From NCBI RefSeq assembly GCF_029223485.1, contig NZ_JARHTP010000027.1, positions 1 to 64,000 of the forward strand: 64,000 nt of DNA, in the 5' to 3' direction. The notes below the pieces were generated by a model that was not told the DNA's origin, ran no database searches, and saw only the letters and a program-made list of their open reading frames with translations. Of the stretch, positions 17,089-25,305 are shown piece after piece. Made by a program: the position numbers and the translations under genes. This stretch comes from Streptomyces coacervatus (GTDB taxonomy: Bacteria > Actinomycetota > Actinomycetes > Streptomycetales > Streptomycetaceae). Each line of letters opens with the position of its first letter. The stretch's first letter is position 1.

Positions 17089-19917
17089 ATGGTCCGTCTT
17101 CCGGACCGTTCCGGGACCCGGTCGCACCGCCGTCCCGGCGGTCCCCGTGCCCGCCGCGCGACCGATCGCGCCCACGCAGCGCACGGGCAGCGCACGACGC
17201 GGACGCCACACAGTGCGCCCACCCGCCGAAGAGGGCATCCGGGCGAGCCGGAACCCGCGCGCATCACGGCGTTGCGGTCGGCGCTGACCGGGCGCAGCAT
17301 CGCCAGGCAGGTGTTCGTCCTGCAGGTGGTGATCGTGCTGCTGCTGGTGGTCGCCGCGGTGGGGGCGCTGTATCTGCAGGTCCGGCACGACAGCACACAG
17401 GAGGCCCGCAACCGGTCGGTCGCCGTCGCCGAGGCGTTCGCCAATGCGCCGGGCACCCGCGAGGCGCTCAGCAGCCCGAACCCCACGAAAATTCTGCAGC
17501 CGCGGGCAGAGGCCGCCCGCAAGGCGACCGGCGTGGACTTCATCGTCGTCATGAACACCGACGGCATCCGCTACACCCACCCCAAACCGAACCGCATCGG
17601 CAAGAAGTTCGTGGGGACGATCGAACCCGCGCTGGCCGGCGGGACGGTGGTCGAGGAGATCAACGGGACGATCGGGCGGCTGGTGCAGGCGGTCGTGCCC
17701 ATCAAGGCGGACGACGGCAAGGTCGTGGGCCTGGTGTCGGCCGGCATCACGACCGCGACCGTGGGCGGCACCGCCGACCGGCAGCTGCCGCTCGTCCTGT
17801 TCGCCGCGGCCGTGGGACTCGCCCTGGCCACCGGGGGCACGGCGCTGGTGAGCAGACGGCTGCTGCGCCAGACGCACGGTCTGGGCCCGGACGAGATGAC
17901 CCGCATGTACGAGCACCACGACGCGGTGCTGCACGCCGTCCGCGAGGGCGTACTCATCGTCAGCGGCGAGGGCCGGCTGCTGCTCGCCAACGACGAGGCG
18001 CACCGTCTGCTCGATCTGCCCGAGGACGCCGAGGGCCGGTACGCCCTCGACCTCGGCCTCGCCCCCGACACGGCCGAGCTGCTGGCCTCCGGGCGGGTCG
18101 CCACGGATGAGGTGCACCTGGTCAAGGACCGGCTCCTGGCGGTCAACCAGCGGCCCACGGACGTCCAGGGCGGCCCGCCGGGCAGCGTCGCCACGCTCCG
18201 CGACTCGACCGAGCTGCGCGCCCTGTCCGGCCGGGCCGAGACGGCGCGGGAACGCCTCAACATGCTGTACGACGCCGGGGTGGGCATCGGCACCAGCCTG
18301 GACGTCGCCCGCACCGCGGAGGAGCTGGCGGAGCTCGCCGTCCCGCGGTTCGCCGACTTCGCGACGGTCGACCTGTTCGACGCGGTGCTGGGCGGGGGCC
18401 AGCCGGAGGCGGTGACCTCCTTGCGCCGTACCGCGTCCAGCGGGATCCGCGAGGACGCCCCGCTCTACAAGGTGGGCAGGCAGATCAGGTTCGTCGACTC
18501 CTCGCCGCAGGCCCGCTCCCTGCACTCCGGGCAGGCCGTGCTGGAGCCGGACCTCGGTGCGGCGCCGGGCTGGCACGCGCAGGATCTGGAGCGCACCGCG
18601 CAGGTCGTCGAGTACGGCATCCACTCGCTGATCACCGTGCCGCTGCGCGCCGGAACGCTGGTCCTCGGGGTGGTCAGCTTCTGGCGCGCCGAGAAGCCCG
18701 AGCCCTTCGACGTGGACGAACTGGCCCTCGCCGAGGAGCTGGTGGCCCGCGCCGCGGTCTCCATCGACAACGCCCGCCGCTACACGCGCGAGCACAGCAT
18801 GGCCGTGACCCTGCAGCGCAGCCTGCTGCCCCGCAGACTGCCCGAGCAGAGCGCCCTGGACATCGCCTACCGGTATCTGCCGGCGCAGGCCGGAGTCGGC
18901 GGGGACTGGTTCGACGTACTGCCGCTGTCGGGCGCCCGGGTCGCCCTCGTCGTCGGCGACGTCGTCGGGCACGGGCTGCACGCCGCGGCCACCATGGGAC
19001 GGCTGCGGACGGCGGTCCACAACTTCTCCGCCCTCGACCTGCCGCCCGACGAACTCCTCGCCCTGCTGGACGAGTTGGTCGGCCGCATCGACCAGGACGA
19101 GACGCAGGACGAGATGCAGGACGAGACGGCGGACGGCGGCCACGCCCCGGTCACCGGCGCCACCTGCCTGTACGCGATCTACGACCCGGTGTCCCGGACG
19201 TGCACCATCGCCCGGGCCGGCCATCCGCCGCCGGCCCTGATCCGGCCCGACGGCAGCGTCGAGTTCCCCGATGTGCCCGCCGGTCCCCCGCTCGGCCTCG
19301 GCGGCCTGCCGTTCGAGACGGCCGACCTGGTGCTGGAGGAGGGCAGCCGTCTCGTCCTCTACACGGACGGGCTGGTCGAGGACCGGGAGCGGGACATCGA
19401 CGAGGGTCTGGCACTGCTGCGGGGCGCGCTGGAACGCGCCGGTGAATCGCCGGAGGACACCTGCCGGGTGGTGCTCGACTCGCAGCTGCCGGCCAGACCG
19501 AGCGACGACGTCGCCCTGATCGTCGCCCGCACGAGGGCACTCGACGCCGACCGCATCGCCGACTGGCAGGTGCCGAACGACCCGGCGAAGGTCTCGGAGG
19601 TACGTGCTTCCGTCAGCCGCCGGCTCACCGGATGGGGGCTCGACGAGCTGACGTTCGCCACGGAGCTCATCCTGAGCGAGCTGGTCACCAACGCGATCCG
19701 CTACGGCGCCGACCCCATCCATGTCCGGGTGCTGTTCGACCGCACCCTGATCTGCGAGGTCTTCGACAGCAGCAGCACATCGCCGCATCTGCGGTATGCG
19801 GCGATGACGGACGAGGGCGGCCGCGGCCTGTTCCTCGTGGCCCAGCTCGCCGACCGCTGGGGCACCCGGTACACCCCGGAGGGCAAGGTCATCTGGGCGG
19901 AGCAGCCGCTGCCCTGA
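17089..19917 (+). CDS. Membrane sensor with PP2C and HATPase domains
   Basis: 942 residues. After a basic, disorder-like N-terminus come TM1 (about 75-97), an extracytoplasmic sCache/CitA-like sensor (about 98-230, VDFIVVMNTDGIRYTHP), TM2 (about 233-255), a PAS (about 275-385), a GAF (about 390-565), a SpoIIE phosphatase (about 575-810; GGDWFDV, VGDVVGHGLHAAATMG, YTDGLVEDR, SDDVALIV) and a C-terminal RsbW-like ATPase (about 815-940; LILSELVTNAIRYG and DEGGRGLFLVAQLADRWG). It can in principle both phosphorylate and dephosphorylate an anti-anti-sigma factor in response to an external ligand. A Glu/Asp/Gln insertion (DETQDEMQDETADGG) interrupts the phosphatase domain. The ATG at 17089 lacks a clear ribosome site; a TTG near 17270 just before TM1 is an alternative. 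Confidence 0.88.
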   Translation: MVRLPDRSGTRSHRRPGGPRARRATDRAHAAHGQRTTRTPHSAPTRRRGHPGEPEPARITALRSALTGRSIARQVFVLQVVIVLLLVVAAVGALYLQVRHDSTQEARNRSVAVAEAFANAPGTREALSSPNPTKILQPRAEAARKATGVDFIVVMNTDGIRYTHPKPNRIGKKFVGTIEPALAGGTVVEEINGTIGRLVQAVVPIKADDGKVVGLVSAGITTATVGGTADRQLPLVLFAAAVGLALATGGTALVSRRLLRQTHGLGPDEMTRMYEHHDAVLHAVREGVLIVSGEGRLLLANDEAHRLLDLPEDAEGRYALDLGLAPDTAELLASGRVATDEVHLVKDRLLAVNQRPTDVQGGPPGSVATLRDSTELRALSGRAETARERLNMLYDAGVGIGTSLDVARTAEELAELAVPRFADFATVDLFDAVLGGGQPEAVTSLRRTASSGIREDAPLYKVGRQIRFVDSSPQARSLHSGQAVLEPDLGAAPGWHAQDLERTAQVVEYGIHSLITVPLRAGTLVLGVVSFWRAEKPEPFDVDELALAEELVARAAVSIDNARRYTREHSMAVTLQRSLLPRRLPEQSALDIAYRYLPAQAGVGGDWFDVLPLSGARVALVVGDVVGHGLHAAATMGRLRTAVHNFSALDLPPDELLALLDELVGRIDQDETQDEMQDETADGGHAPVTGATCLYAIYDPVSRTCTIARAGHPPPALIRPDGSVEFPDVPAGPPLGLGGLPFETADLVLEEGSRLVLYTDGLVEDRERDIDEGLALLRGALERAGESPEDTCRVVLDSQLPARPSDDVALIVARTRALDADRIADWQVPNDPAKVSEVRASVSRRLTGWGLDELTFATELILSELVTNAIRYGADPIHVRVLFDRTLICEVFDSSSTSPHLRYAAMTDEGGRGLFLVAQLADRWGTRYTPEGKVIWAEQPLP

Positions 19918-19996
19918 CTCGGCCCCTTTTGGTCCGTACCTTCTTCGTACGACTCTACGAACTTCTTCCGCGACGGGTGTGCCTCGCCCGGATCCT

Positions 19997-20019
19997 CTGA
20001 TAGGAAACCTTCCTATCAG
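19997..20019. promoter_or_regulatory. Palindromic operator upstream of chitosanase
   Basis: CTGATAGGAA and TTCCTATCAG are perfect 10-bp arms around ACC, 50 bases before the chitosanase start. Actinobacterial chitosanase genes carry a conserved palindrome of this general form bound by the ROK-family repressor CsnR; I recall the type of site but not its exact consensus. Derepression by chitosan oligosaccharides is inferred. Confidence 0.65.
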
Positions 20020-20068
20020 TGTCATCGCACGGCCAACTCCCCACCCCCCACCACTCCTTGGAGCCCCC

Positions 20069-20917
20069 GTGAGGCACCTCTCCGGCGACCCTGCACATCC
20101 CACCCGCATCTCACGCCGCACCGTCCTCTTCGCGGCCGGCGCGTCCCTGGCCGCGGCACCCCTCCTGCGGCCCTGGCACGCCTCGGCCGCTCCGGCCGCG
20201 GCAGGCTGCGTGGGCCTCGACGACCCGGCGAAGAAGGAGATCGCCATGAAGCTGGTGTCGAGCGCGGAGAACTCCTCGCTCGACTGGAAGGCGCAGTACA
20301 AGTACATCGAGGACATCGGCGACGGCCGCGGCTACACGGCCGGGATCATCGGCTTCTGCTCCGGCACCGGCGACATGCTCGACCTGGTCCAGCTCTACAC
20401 CGACCGCAAGCCGGGCAACATACTTGCCAAATACCTTCCGGCGCTGCGCTCGGTGAACGGCTCCGACTCGCACGAGGGGCTCGACCCGAACTTCCCCAAG
20501 GACTGGCGCAAGGCGGCCCAGGACACGGCGTTCCAGCAGGCGCAGAACGATGAGCGCGACCGCGTCTACTTCAACCCGGCCGTCAAGCAGGGCAAGACCG
20601 ACGGGCTCGGCACGCTCGGGCAGTTCACCTACTACGACGCCATCGTGATGCACGGCGACGGCGACGACCCGACCAGTTTCCGCAACATACGCAAGCGGGC
20701 ACTGAACAAGGCGAAGCCGCCGGCCCAGGGCGGCGACGAGACGACGTACCTGAACGCCTTCCTCGACGCCCGGGTGTGGGCGATGAAGCAGGAGGAGGCG
20801 CACAGCGACACCAGCCGGGTCGACACCGAGCAGCGGGTGTTCCTGCGCAACGGGAACCTGTGCCTCGACACACCGCTCAACTGGAAGGTGTACGGGGACA
20901 GTTACCACATCGGCTGA
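20069..20917 (+). CDS. csn: Secreted GH46 chitosanase
   Basis: 282 residues. The GTG at 20069 has GGAG 5 bases upstream and gives a signal with a twin-arginine motif (SRRTVLFAAGASLAAAP). The mature part starts near VGLDDPAKKEIAMKLVSSAE and contains SSLDWKAQYKYIEDIGDGRG, which carries the catalytic Glu (in SSAENSS) and Asp (in EDIGDGRGYTAG) of GH46 inverting endo-chitosanases. The rest, with GFCSGTGDMLDLVQLYT and QFTYYDAIVMHGDGDD, matches the family over its full length. It cuts chitosan outside the cell. A palindromic operator lies just upstream and a 17-bp inverted repeat just downstream. It complements the chitinase at 2635 in using chitin and chitosan. Confidence 0.94.
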   Translation: MRHLSGDPAHPTRISRRTVLFAAGASLAAAPLLRPWHASAAPAAAGCVGLDDPAKKEIAMKLVSSAENSSLDWKAQYKYIEDIGDGRGYTAGIIGFCSGTGDMLDLVQLYTDRKPGNILAKYLPALRSVNGSDSHEGLDPNFPKDWRKAAQDTAFQQAQNDERDRVYFNPAVKQGKTDGLGTLGQFTYYDAIVMHGDGDDPTSFRNIRKRALNKAKPPAQGGDETTYLNAFLDARVWAMKQEEAHSDTSRVDTEQRVFLRNGNLCLDTPLNWKVYGDSYHIG

Positions 20918-20931
20918 CCGGTCCGCGGAGC

Positions 20932-20970
20932 GTCTATGGGCTCATAAAGTTGATTTATGAGCCCATAGAC
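20932..20970. terminator. 17-bp perfect inverted repeat after chitosanase
   Basis: GTCTATGGGCTCATAAA and its exact complement TTTATGAGCCCATAGAC flank the loop GTTGA, 14 bases after the chitosanase stop. The outer bases GGTCCG and CGGACC pair further after a small mismatch. Most likely a terminator; the AT-rich arms are unusual for this genome, so an operator for the next gene is a second possibility. Confidence 0.6.
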
Positions 20971-20987
20971 CGGACCCGCGTACCGAC

Positions 20988-21006
20988 TTAGGCTTGCCTT
21001 AGCTTA
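20988..21006. promoter_or_regulatory. Iron-box-like site upstream of fprA
   Basis: The 19-base stretch from TTAGG at 20988 to CTTA at 21006 matches the IdeR/DmdR1 iron-box consensus at about 13 of 19 positions, and a further TTAGGCTT half-site overlaps its end. It lies 46 bases before the reductase start. Repression by a DtxR-family iron regulator is inferred. Confidence 0.45.
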
Positions 21007-21052
21007 GGCTTCCCGTTCGAGTCGCCTGTCATCGCTCGAAGGGAACCTGATC

Positions 21053-22417
21053 ATGCCGCGCCCCCTGCGGGTAGCCATCGTCGGAGCCGGCCCCGCCGGG
21101 ATCTACGCCGCCGACGCCCTGCTCAAGTCCGAGGTGGCCGCCGAACCCGGCGTGTCCATCGACCTCTTCGAGCGGATGCCCGCCCCGTTCGGCCTGATCC
21201 GCTACGGCGTCGCCCCCGACCACCCGCGCATCAAGGGCATCATCACGGCCCTGCACCAGGTGCTCGACAAGCCGCAGATCCGCCTCTTCGGCAACGTCGA
21301 CTACCCGAACGACCTCAGCCTGGACGACCTGCGTGCGTTCTACGACGCCGTGATCTTCTCGACGGGTGCGACGGCCGACCGCGAGCTTCGCATACCCGGC
21401 ATCGAGCTCGACGGCTCGTACGGCGCCGCCGACTTCGTGTCCTGGTACGACGGCCACCCGGACGTGCCGCGCACCTGGCCGCTGGAGGCGGAGAAGGTCG
21501 CCGTCCTCGGCGTCGGCAACGTCGCGCTCGACGTGGCACGCATCCTGGCCAAGACCGCGGACGAGCTGCTCCCGACCGAGATCCCGCCGAACGTCTACGA
21601 CGGCCTGAAGGCCAACAAGGCGCTGGAGATCCACGTCTTCGGCCGCCGCGGCCCGGCGCAGGCGAAGTTCTCCCCGATGGAGCTGCGGGAGCTGGACCAC
21701 TCCCCCAACATCGAGGTCATCGTCGACCCCGAGGACATCGACTACGACGCGGGCTCGATCGAGACGCGGCGCGGCAACAAGCAGGCCGACATGGTCGCCA
21801 AGACCCTGGAGAACTGGGCGATCCGCGATGTCGGCGACCGCCCGCACAAACTGTTCCTGCACTTCTTCGAGTCGCCCACCGAGATCCTCGGCGAGGACGG
21901 CGAGGTCGTCGGTCTGCGCACCGAGCGCACCGCCCTCGACGGCACCGGCAATGTCAAGGGCACCGGCGAGTTCAAGGACTGGGACGTCAACGCGATCTAC
22001 CGCGCGGTCGGCTACCTGTCCGACAAGCTCCCCAAGCTGCCCTGGGACATCGACTCGGGCACGGTCCCGGACGAGGGTGGCCGGGTCCTCCAGGAGTCGG
22101 GCGAGCACCTGCAGTCGACGTACGTCACCGGCTGGATCCGGCGCGGTCCGGTGGGCCTGATCGGCCACACCAAGGGCGACGCCAACGAGACGGTGGCCAA
22201 CCTCCTGGACGACCACGCGAACGGCCGTCTGCAGACGCCGGGTGCACCCGAGCCCGAGGCGGTGGACGCGTTCCTCGCCGAGCGGGGCGTCCGCTTCACC
22301 ACCTGGGAGGGCTGGTACAAGCTGGACGCCGCGGAGAAGGCGCTGGGCGAGCCGCAGGGCCGCGAGCGCGTGAAGATCGTCGAGCGCGAGGACATGCTGC
22401 GCGAGAGCGGCGCGTGA
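21053..22417 (+). CDS. fprA: Ferredoxin/adrenodoxin-type NADP reductase (FprA-like)
   Basis: 454 residues. Near the N-terminus is the FAD motif VGAGPAGIYAADALL, then PFGLIRYGVAPDHPRIKG, a signature of the adrenodoxin-reductase group. The NADP-binding motif is VLGVGNVALDVARILAK, and GRRGPAQAKFSPMELREL and TGWIRRGPVGLIGHTKGDA are also diagnostic. It moves electrons from NADPH to a ferredoxin, which could serve P450s such as the one at 12783. AGGGAA is just upstream of the ATG. An iron-box-like site in front suggests expression in iron starvation. Confidence 0.92.
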   Translation: MPRPLRVAIVGAGPAGIYAADALLKSEVAAEPGVSIDLFERMPAPFGLIRYGVAPDHPRIKGIITALHQVLDKPQIRLFGNVDYPNDLSLDDLRAFYDAVIFSTGATADRELRIPGIELDGSYGAADFVSWYDGHPDVPRTWPLEAEKVAVLGVGNVALDVARILAKTADELLPTEIPPNVYDGLKANKALEIHVFGRRGPAQAKFSPMELRELDHSPNIEVIVDPEDIDYDAGSIETRRGNKQADMVAKTLENWAIRDVGDRPHKLFLHFFESPTEILGEDGEVVGLRTERTALDGTGNVKGTGEFKDWDVNAIYRAVGYLSDKLPKLPWDIDSGTVPDEGGRVLQESGEHLQSTYVTGWIRRGPVGLIGHTKGDANETVANLLDDHANGRLQTPGAPEPEAVDAFLAERGVRFTTWEGWYKLDAAEKALGEPQGRERVKIVEREDMLRESGA

Positions 22418-22453
22418 TCGCGGGCCGGTCGTGCCGTCCGGCGCGACCGGCCG

Positions 22454-23446
22454 TCAGGCGGGCTTCCAGGACTGAAGGGCCGACACAGTGCGCCGCACCG
22501 TGTCCGTGTGCCCGAACAGTCCAGGCAGCCCGCCGGTGTGCAGGAACACCGTGCGCTGCCCCGGGCCGATGTCGCCGTCTCGCACGGCGGCGACGAGTCC
22601 GGCCATCGCCCGCCCGGTGTAGACGGGGTCCAAGGCGATTCCCTCGGTCTCCGCGACCGTCCGCATCGCCTCCAGAACCGGCTCGTGCAGGACGCCGTAT
22701 CCCGCGCCGACCTGGTCGGTGCGCACCCGCAGGGAGCCGGGGTCGACGCTACGGCCGGTGAGCGCACCGGCGAGATCGGCCACGGTGGCGGCCGGTTCCG
22801 GCACCGCCCCGCAGTGGACACCCAGGACGCGCTCCTGCCCCAGAGCGGCGACCAGCCCGGCCATCGTGCCGCCGGAGCCGAGGGCCACCACCACGTGGTC
22901 CACGTCGGGCAGTTGGGCCCGCAGCTCCTCGCCGCCTTCGGTATAGCCGTGTGCCCCGAGCGGACTCGAGCCTCCGAACGGGATCAGGTAGGGGCGTGCT
23001 CCGTCGCGGCGCAGCCGCTCGCAGACCTCGCCGGCGACGTCGCCCAGGGTGCTGGGCTCGGCGTCGCCGGCCCAGTGGACGCGGGCCGCGAAGAGGCTGT
23101 CCAGTACGAGGTTCCCGGACCCGTCCGCCGTGCCCTCGGGTGTGCCCGGGAAGACGAGCACCACGTCCAGGCCCAGCCGGGCCCCGGCGGCAGCGGTGAG
23201 ACGGGCGTGGTTGCTCTGTGCGGCGCCGGTCGTGACCAGCGTGTCCGCGCCCTCCGCAAGGGCGGCTCCCACGAACCACTCCAGTTTGCGGACCTTGTTG
23301 CCGCCGCCTCCCAGGCCGATGAGATCGTCCCGCTTGATCCATAGATCGTGTTCACGAAGGCCGAGCCGGGCCGCAAGCCGCGGCATCCGCTCGACGGGCG
23401 TGGGCCAAGTGGACAGTTCGACACGGCCCTTCACGACATCGCCCAC
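22454..23446 (-). CDS. PLP-dependent D-cysteine desulfhydrase / ACC deaminase family
   Basis: 330 residues of fold-type II PLP enzyme. TPVERMPRLAARLGL and LWIKRDDLIGLGGGGNKVRKLE at the start contain the Schiff-base lysine (GGNKVRK). TGAAQSNHARLTAAA, IPFGGSSPLGAHGYTEGGEE and ALGSGGTMAGLVAAL form the phosphate and substrate loops. Known activities are D-cysteine desulfhydrase (to pyruvate, H2S and ammonia) and ACC deaminase; sequence alone does not separate them, though D-cysteine desulfhydrase-like proteins are commoner in actinomycetes. GTG start with GGAGGAG close upstream. The 3' end converges on fprA with 36 bases between stops, and it diverges from the monooxygenase at 23538. Confidence 0.85.
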   Translation of the reverse strand: MGDVVKGRVELSTWPTPVERMPRLAARLGLREHDLWIKRDDLIGLGGGGNKVRKLEWFVGAALAEGADTLVTTGAAQSNHARLTAAAGARLGLDVVLVFPGTPEGTADGSGNLVLDSLFAARVHWAGDAEPSTLGDVAGEVCERLRRDGARPYLIPFGGSSPLGAHGYTEGGEELRAQLPDVDHVVVALGSGGTMAGLVAALGQERVLGVHCGAVPEPAATVADLAGALTGRSVDPGSLRVRTDQVGAGYGVLHEPVLEAMRTVAETEGIALDPVYTGRAMAGLVAAVRDGDIGPGQRTVFLHTGGLPGLFGHTDTVRRTVSALQSWKPA

Positions 23447-23537
23447 GACAACTCCTCCGAAACAGGAACCCGCACCGCTGACCAGACGTTCTCACAGCTG
23501 CGCGTACGACCACGGGGGCCCTACCGGAAGGAACGGG

Positions 23538-24707
23538 GTGGGCGTGGCACGAATACTGGTCATCGGTGGTGGAATCGCCGGCACGGCGGCGGCCCTGGCG
23601 CTGCACAAGGCGGGCTTCGAGAGCAGCGTGCACGAGGCGCATCCCGGTTCGGCCGAGGATCTGGGCGCGTTCCTCACCCTCGCGAGCAACGGCATGCGCG
23701 CCCTCGCGCAGATCGATGCCTCCGACGCGGTCAGGGCGGTCGGCTTCCCGCTGACCTCGATGCGGGTCCTGGACGACGCGGGCGCCGAACTGGCACAAGT
23801 CCCCCTCGGCGAAGCCGCCGACTCTCTCCTGCAGTACCGCTGCCTGCGCCGGGGCGACCTCAACGCGGCCCTGCAGACAGAGGCCGCACGCCGGGGCATA
23901 GTGATCCGGCACGGCGCCCGGCTCGCCTCCGTCCAGGACGGCCCCGACGGCGTCACCGCGCACTTCACCGACGGCAGCACCGCAACCGGCGACCTGCTGA
24001 TCGGCGCCGACGGCCTGAACTCCACGGTCCGCCGGCAGATCGCCCCCGACGCCCAGCCGTGCTACGCCGGCCAGCGAGTCTTCTACGGCTACACCCGCGC
24101 CGCAGCCCGGTCCGAACCGGACGCGCGCATCACCATGGTGCGCGGCAGCACGGCCGCCTTCGGCCATGCCGTCTCGCCCGACGGGGAGACGTACTGGTTC
24201 GCGCGCGTGGCCGGCGAGCCGCTGCCGGCCGACGAGATCGCGGACGGCTCGCCCGCCGGGTGGCGCGAACTGCTCGTTCCGTTGCTGCGCAAGGACGCCA
24301 CGCCCGCCGCGGACATCGTTGCGGCCACCGGCGACGACGTCATGGTCACCAACGCCACCGAGATACCCGCCGGCACACCCTGGCGCTCCGGCCGGACACT
24401 GCTCGTCGGCGATGCGGCCCATGCGGCCTCCCCCGTGACCGGTCAGGGCGCGTCGATGGCTCTGGAGGACGCCGTCGTCCTCGCGAAGTCCCTGCGCGAC
24501 GCACCGGACACCGAGACCGCGCTCCGCCTCTACGAGGAGCTGCGCCGCCCACGCGTGGAGCACAACATCACCGTCAGCGGCAACATCTCGCGCGGTGTCC
24601 ACTCACCGTCCCCCGCCGCCCGGGGCACTGCCGTGCCCCGGCCCGGGGACGACGAGCTCGTCCGGCTCCTGGAGTGGGGCGTCGATGTCTGGACCCGCTC
24701 GGGGTGA
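23538..24707 (+). CDS. FAD-dependent monooxygenase
   Basis: 389 residues, class A flavoprotein monooxygenase fold. ILVIGGGIAGTAAALALHKAG is the Rossmann GxGxxG motif, LLIGADGLNSTVRR matches the DG fingerprint, and TLLVGDAAHAASPVTGQGASM is the GD motif that binds the FAD ribityl chain. It resembles the salicylate hydroxylase/UbiH group that hydroxylates aromatic substrates with NAD(P)H and oxygen. The substrate is not predictable. GTG at 23538 with GGAAGGA 5 bases upstream; GTG at 23544 is also possible. Confidence 0.88.
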   Translation: MGVARILVIGGGIAGTAAALALHKAGFESSVHEAHPGSAEDLGAFLTLASNGMRALAQIDASDAVRAVGFPLTSMRVLDDAGAELAQVPLGEAADSLLQYRCLRRGDLNAALQTEAARRGIVIRHGARLASVQDGPDGVTAHFTDGSTATGDLLIGADGLNSTVRRQIAPDAQPCYAGQRVFYGYTRAAARSEPDARITMVRGSTAAFGHAVSPDGETYWFARVAGEPLPADEIADGSPAGWRELLVPLLRKDATPAADIVAATGDDVMVTNATEIPAGTPWRSGRTLLVGDAAHAASPVTGQGASMALEDAVVLAKSLRDAPDTETALRLYEELRRPRVEHNITVSGNISRGVHSPSPAARGTAVPRPGDDELVRLLEWGVDVWTRSG

Positions 24708-24810
24708 CCCCGGGCGACGTACGGCCATTTCGGCGAAATCCACCCCCAAATCCCCCCGGTTGTATACGCTCCAGATCCTTCACCGGAAATCCACAACAGG
24801 GGGGATTTAC

Positions 24811-25305
24811 ATGCGTATACGCTCTGTCGCCGCCATAGCCACCGCCGCGGGCACGCTCGCCGTGCTGGCGGCCGTCCCGGCCCACGCCACCGAGTACCGG
24901 TCCGCGTTGAAGATCAAGGGCATCCAGTACGACGCTCCCGGCCGCGACTCCAACAACTGCACCACCGGGAACACGGACGAGGAGTACCTGACGATCAAGA
25001 ACTACTCGTCGGGCACGACCGTGAACCTGAAGGGGTACGTGGTGAAGGACAAGGCCGGCAACAAGTTCACCTTCAGCCGCAACCACTACCTGGAGCCCGG
25101 CGACTATGTGAAGCTCCGCGGCGGCCACGGCACCGACTCCGACAGAAACAACGTCGTCTACCGCAACAACTGCAACTTCATGTGGAACAACGACAAGGAC
25201 ACGATCTACGTGTACAAGCCGTCGGGCAGCGGTGCCGATTCGCACGCCTACACCAAGAGCGGCAACGACCCGGACGGCAACGGCTACATCACCTTCCACG
25301 GGTGA
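24811..25305 (+). CDS. Secreted lamin-tail-domain-like protein
   Basis: 164 residues. A Sec signal (SVAAIATAAGTLAVLAAVPAHA) leads into one lamin tail domain-like beta fold: ALKIKGIQYDAPGRD, EEYLTIKNYSSGTTVNLKGY, VVKDKAGNKFTFS, LEPGDYVKLRGGHG and HAYTKSGNDPDGNGYITF. Two cysteines (NNCTTGN and NNCNFMW) could form a disulfide. Secreted single-domain proteins of this type are common in Streptomyces and have no known role. AGGGGGG precedes the ATG by 6 bases. An ATTTCG-G-CGAAAT palindrome (24727-24739) lies upstream and may be an operator. The 3' end overlaps the convergent gene by 17 bases. Confidence 0.85.
   Translation: MRIRSVAAIATAAGTLAVLAAVPAHATEYRSALKIKGIQYDAPGRDSNNCTTGNTDEEYLTIKNYSSGTTVNLKGYVVKDKAGNKFTFSRNHYLEPGDYVKLRGGHGTDSDRNNVVYRNNCNFMWNNDKDTIYVYKPSGSGADSHAYTKSGNDPDGNGYITFHG

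Noticed and set aside
16564..20316. Very long minus-strand frame (1250 residues)
   Set aside because: It lies opposite two well-supported phosphatase genes, has no family motif and reflects codon GC bias.
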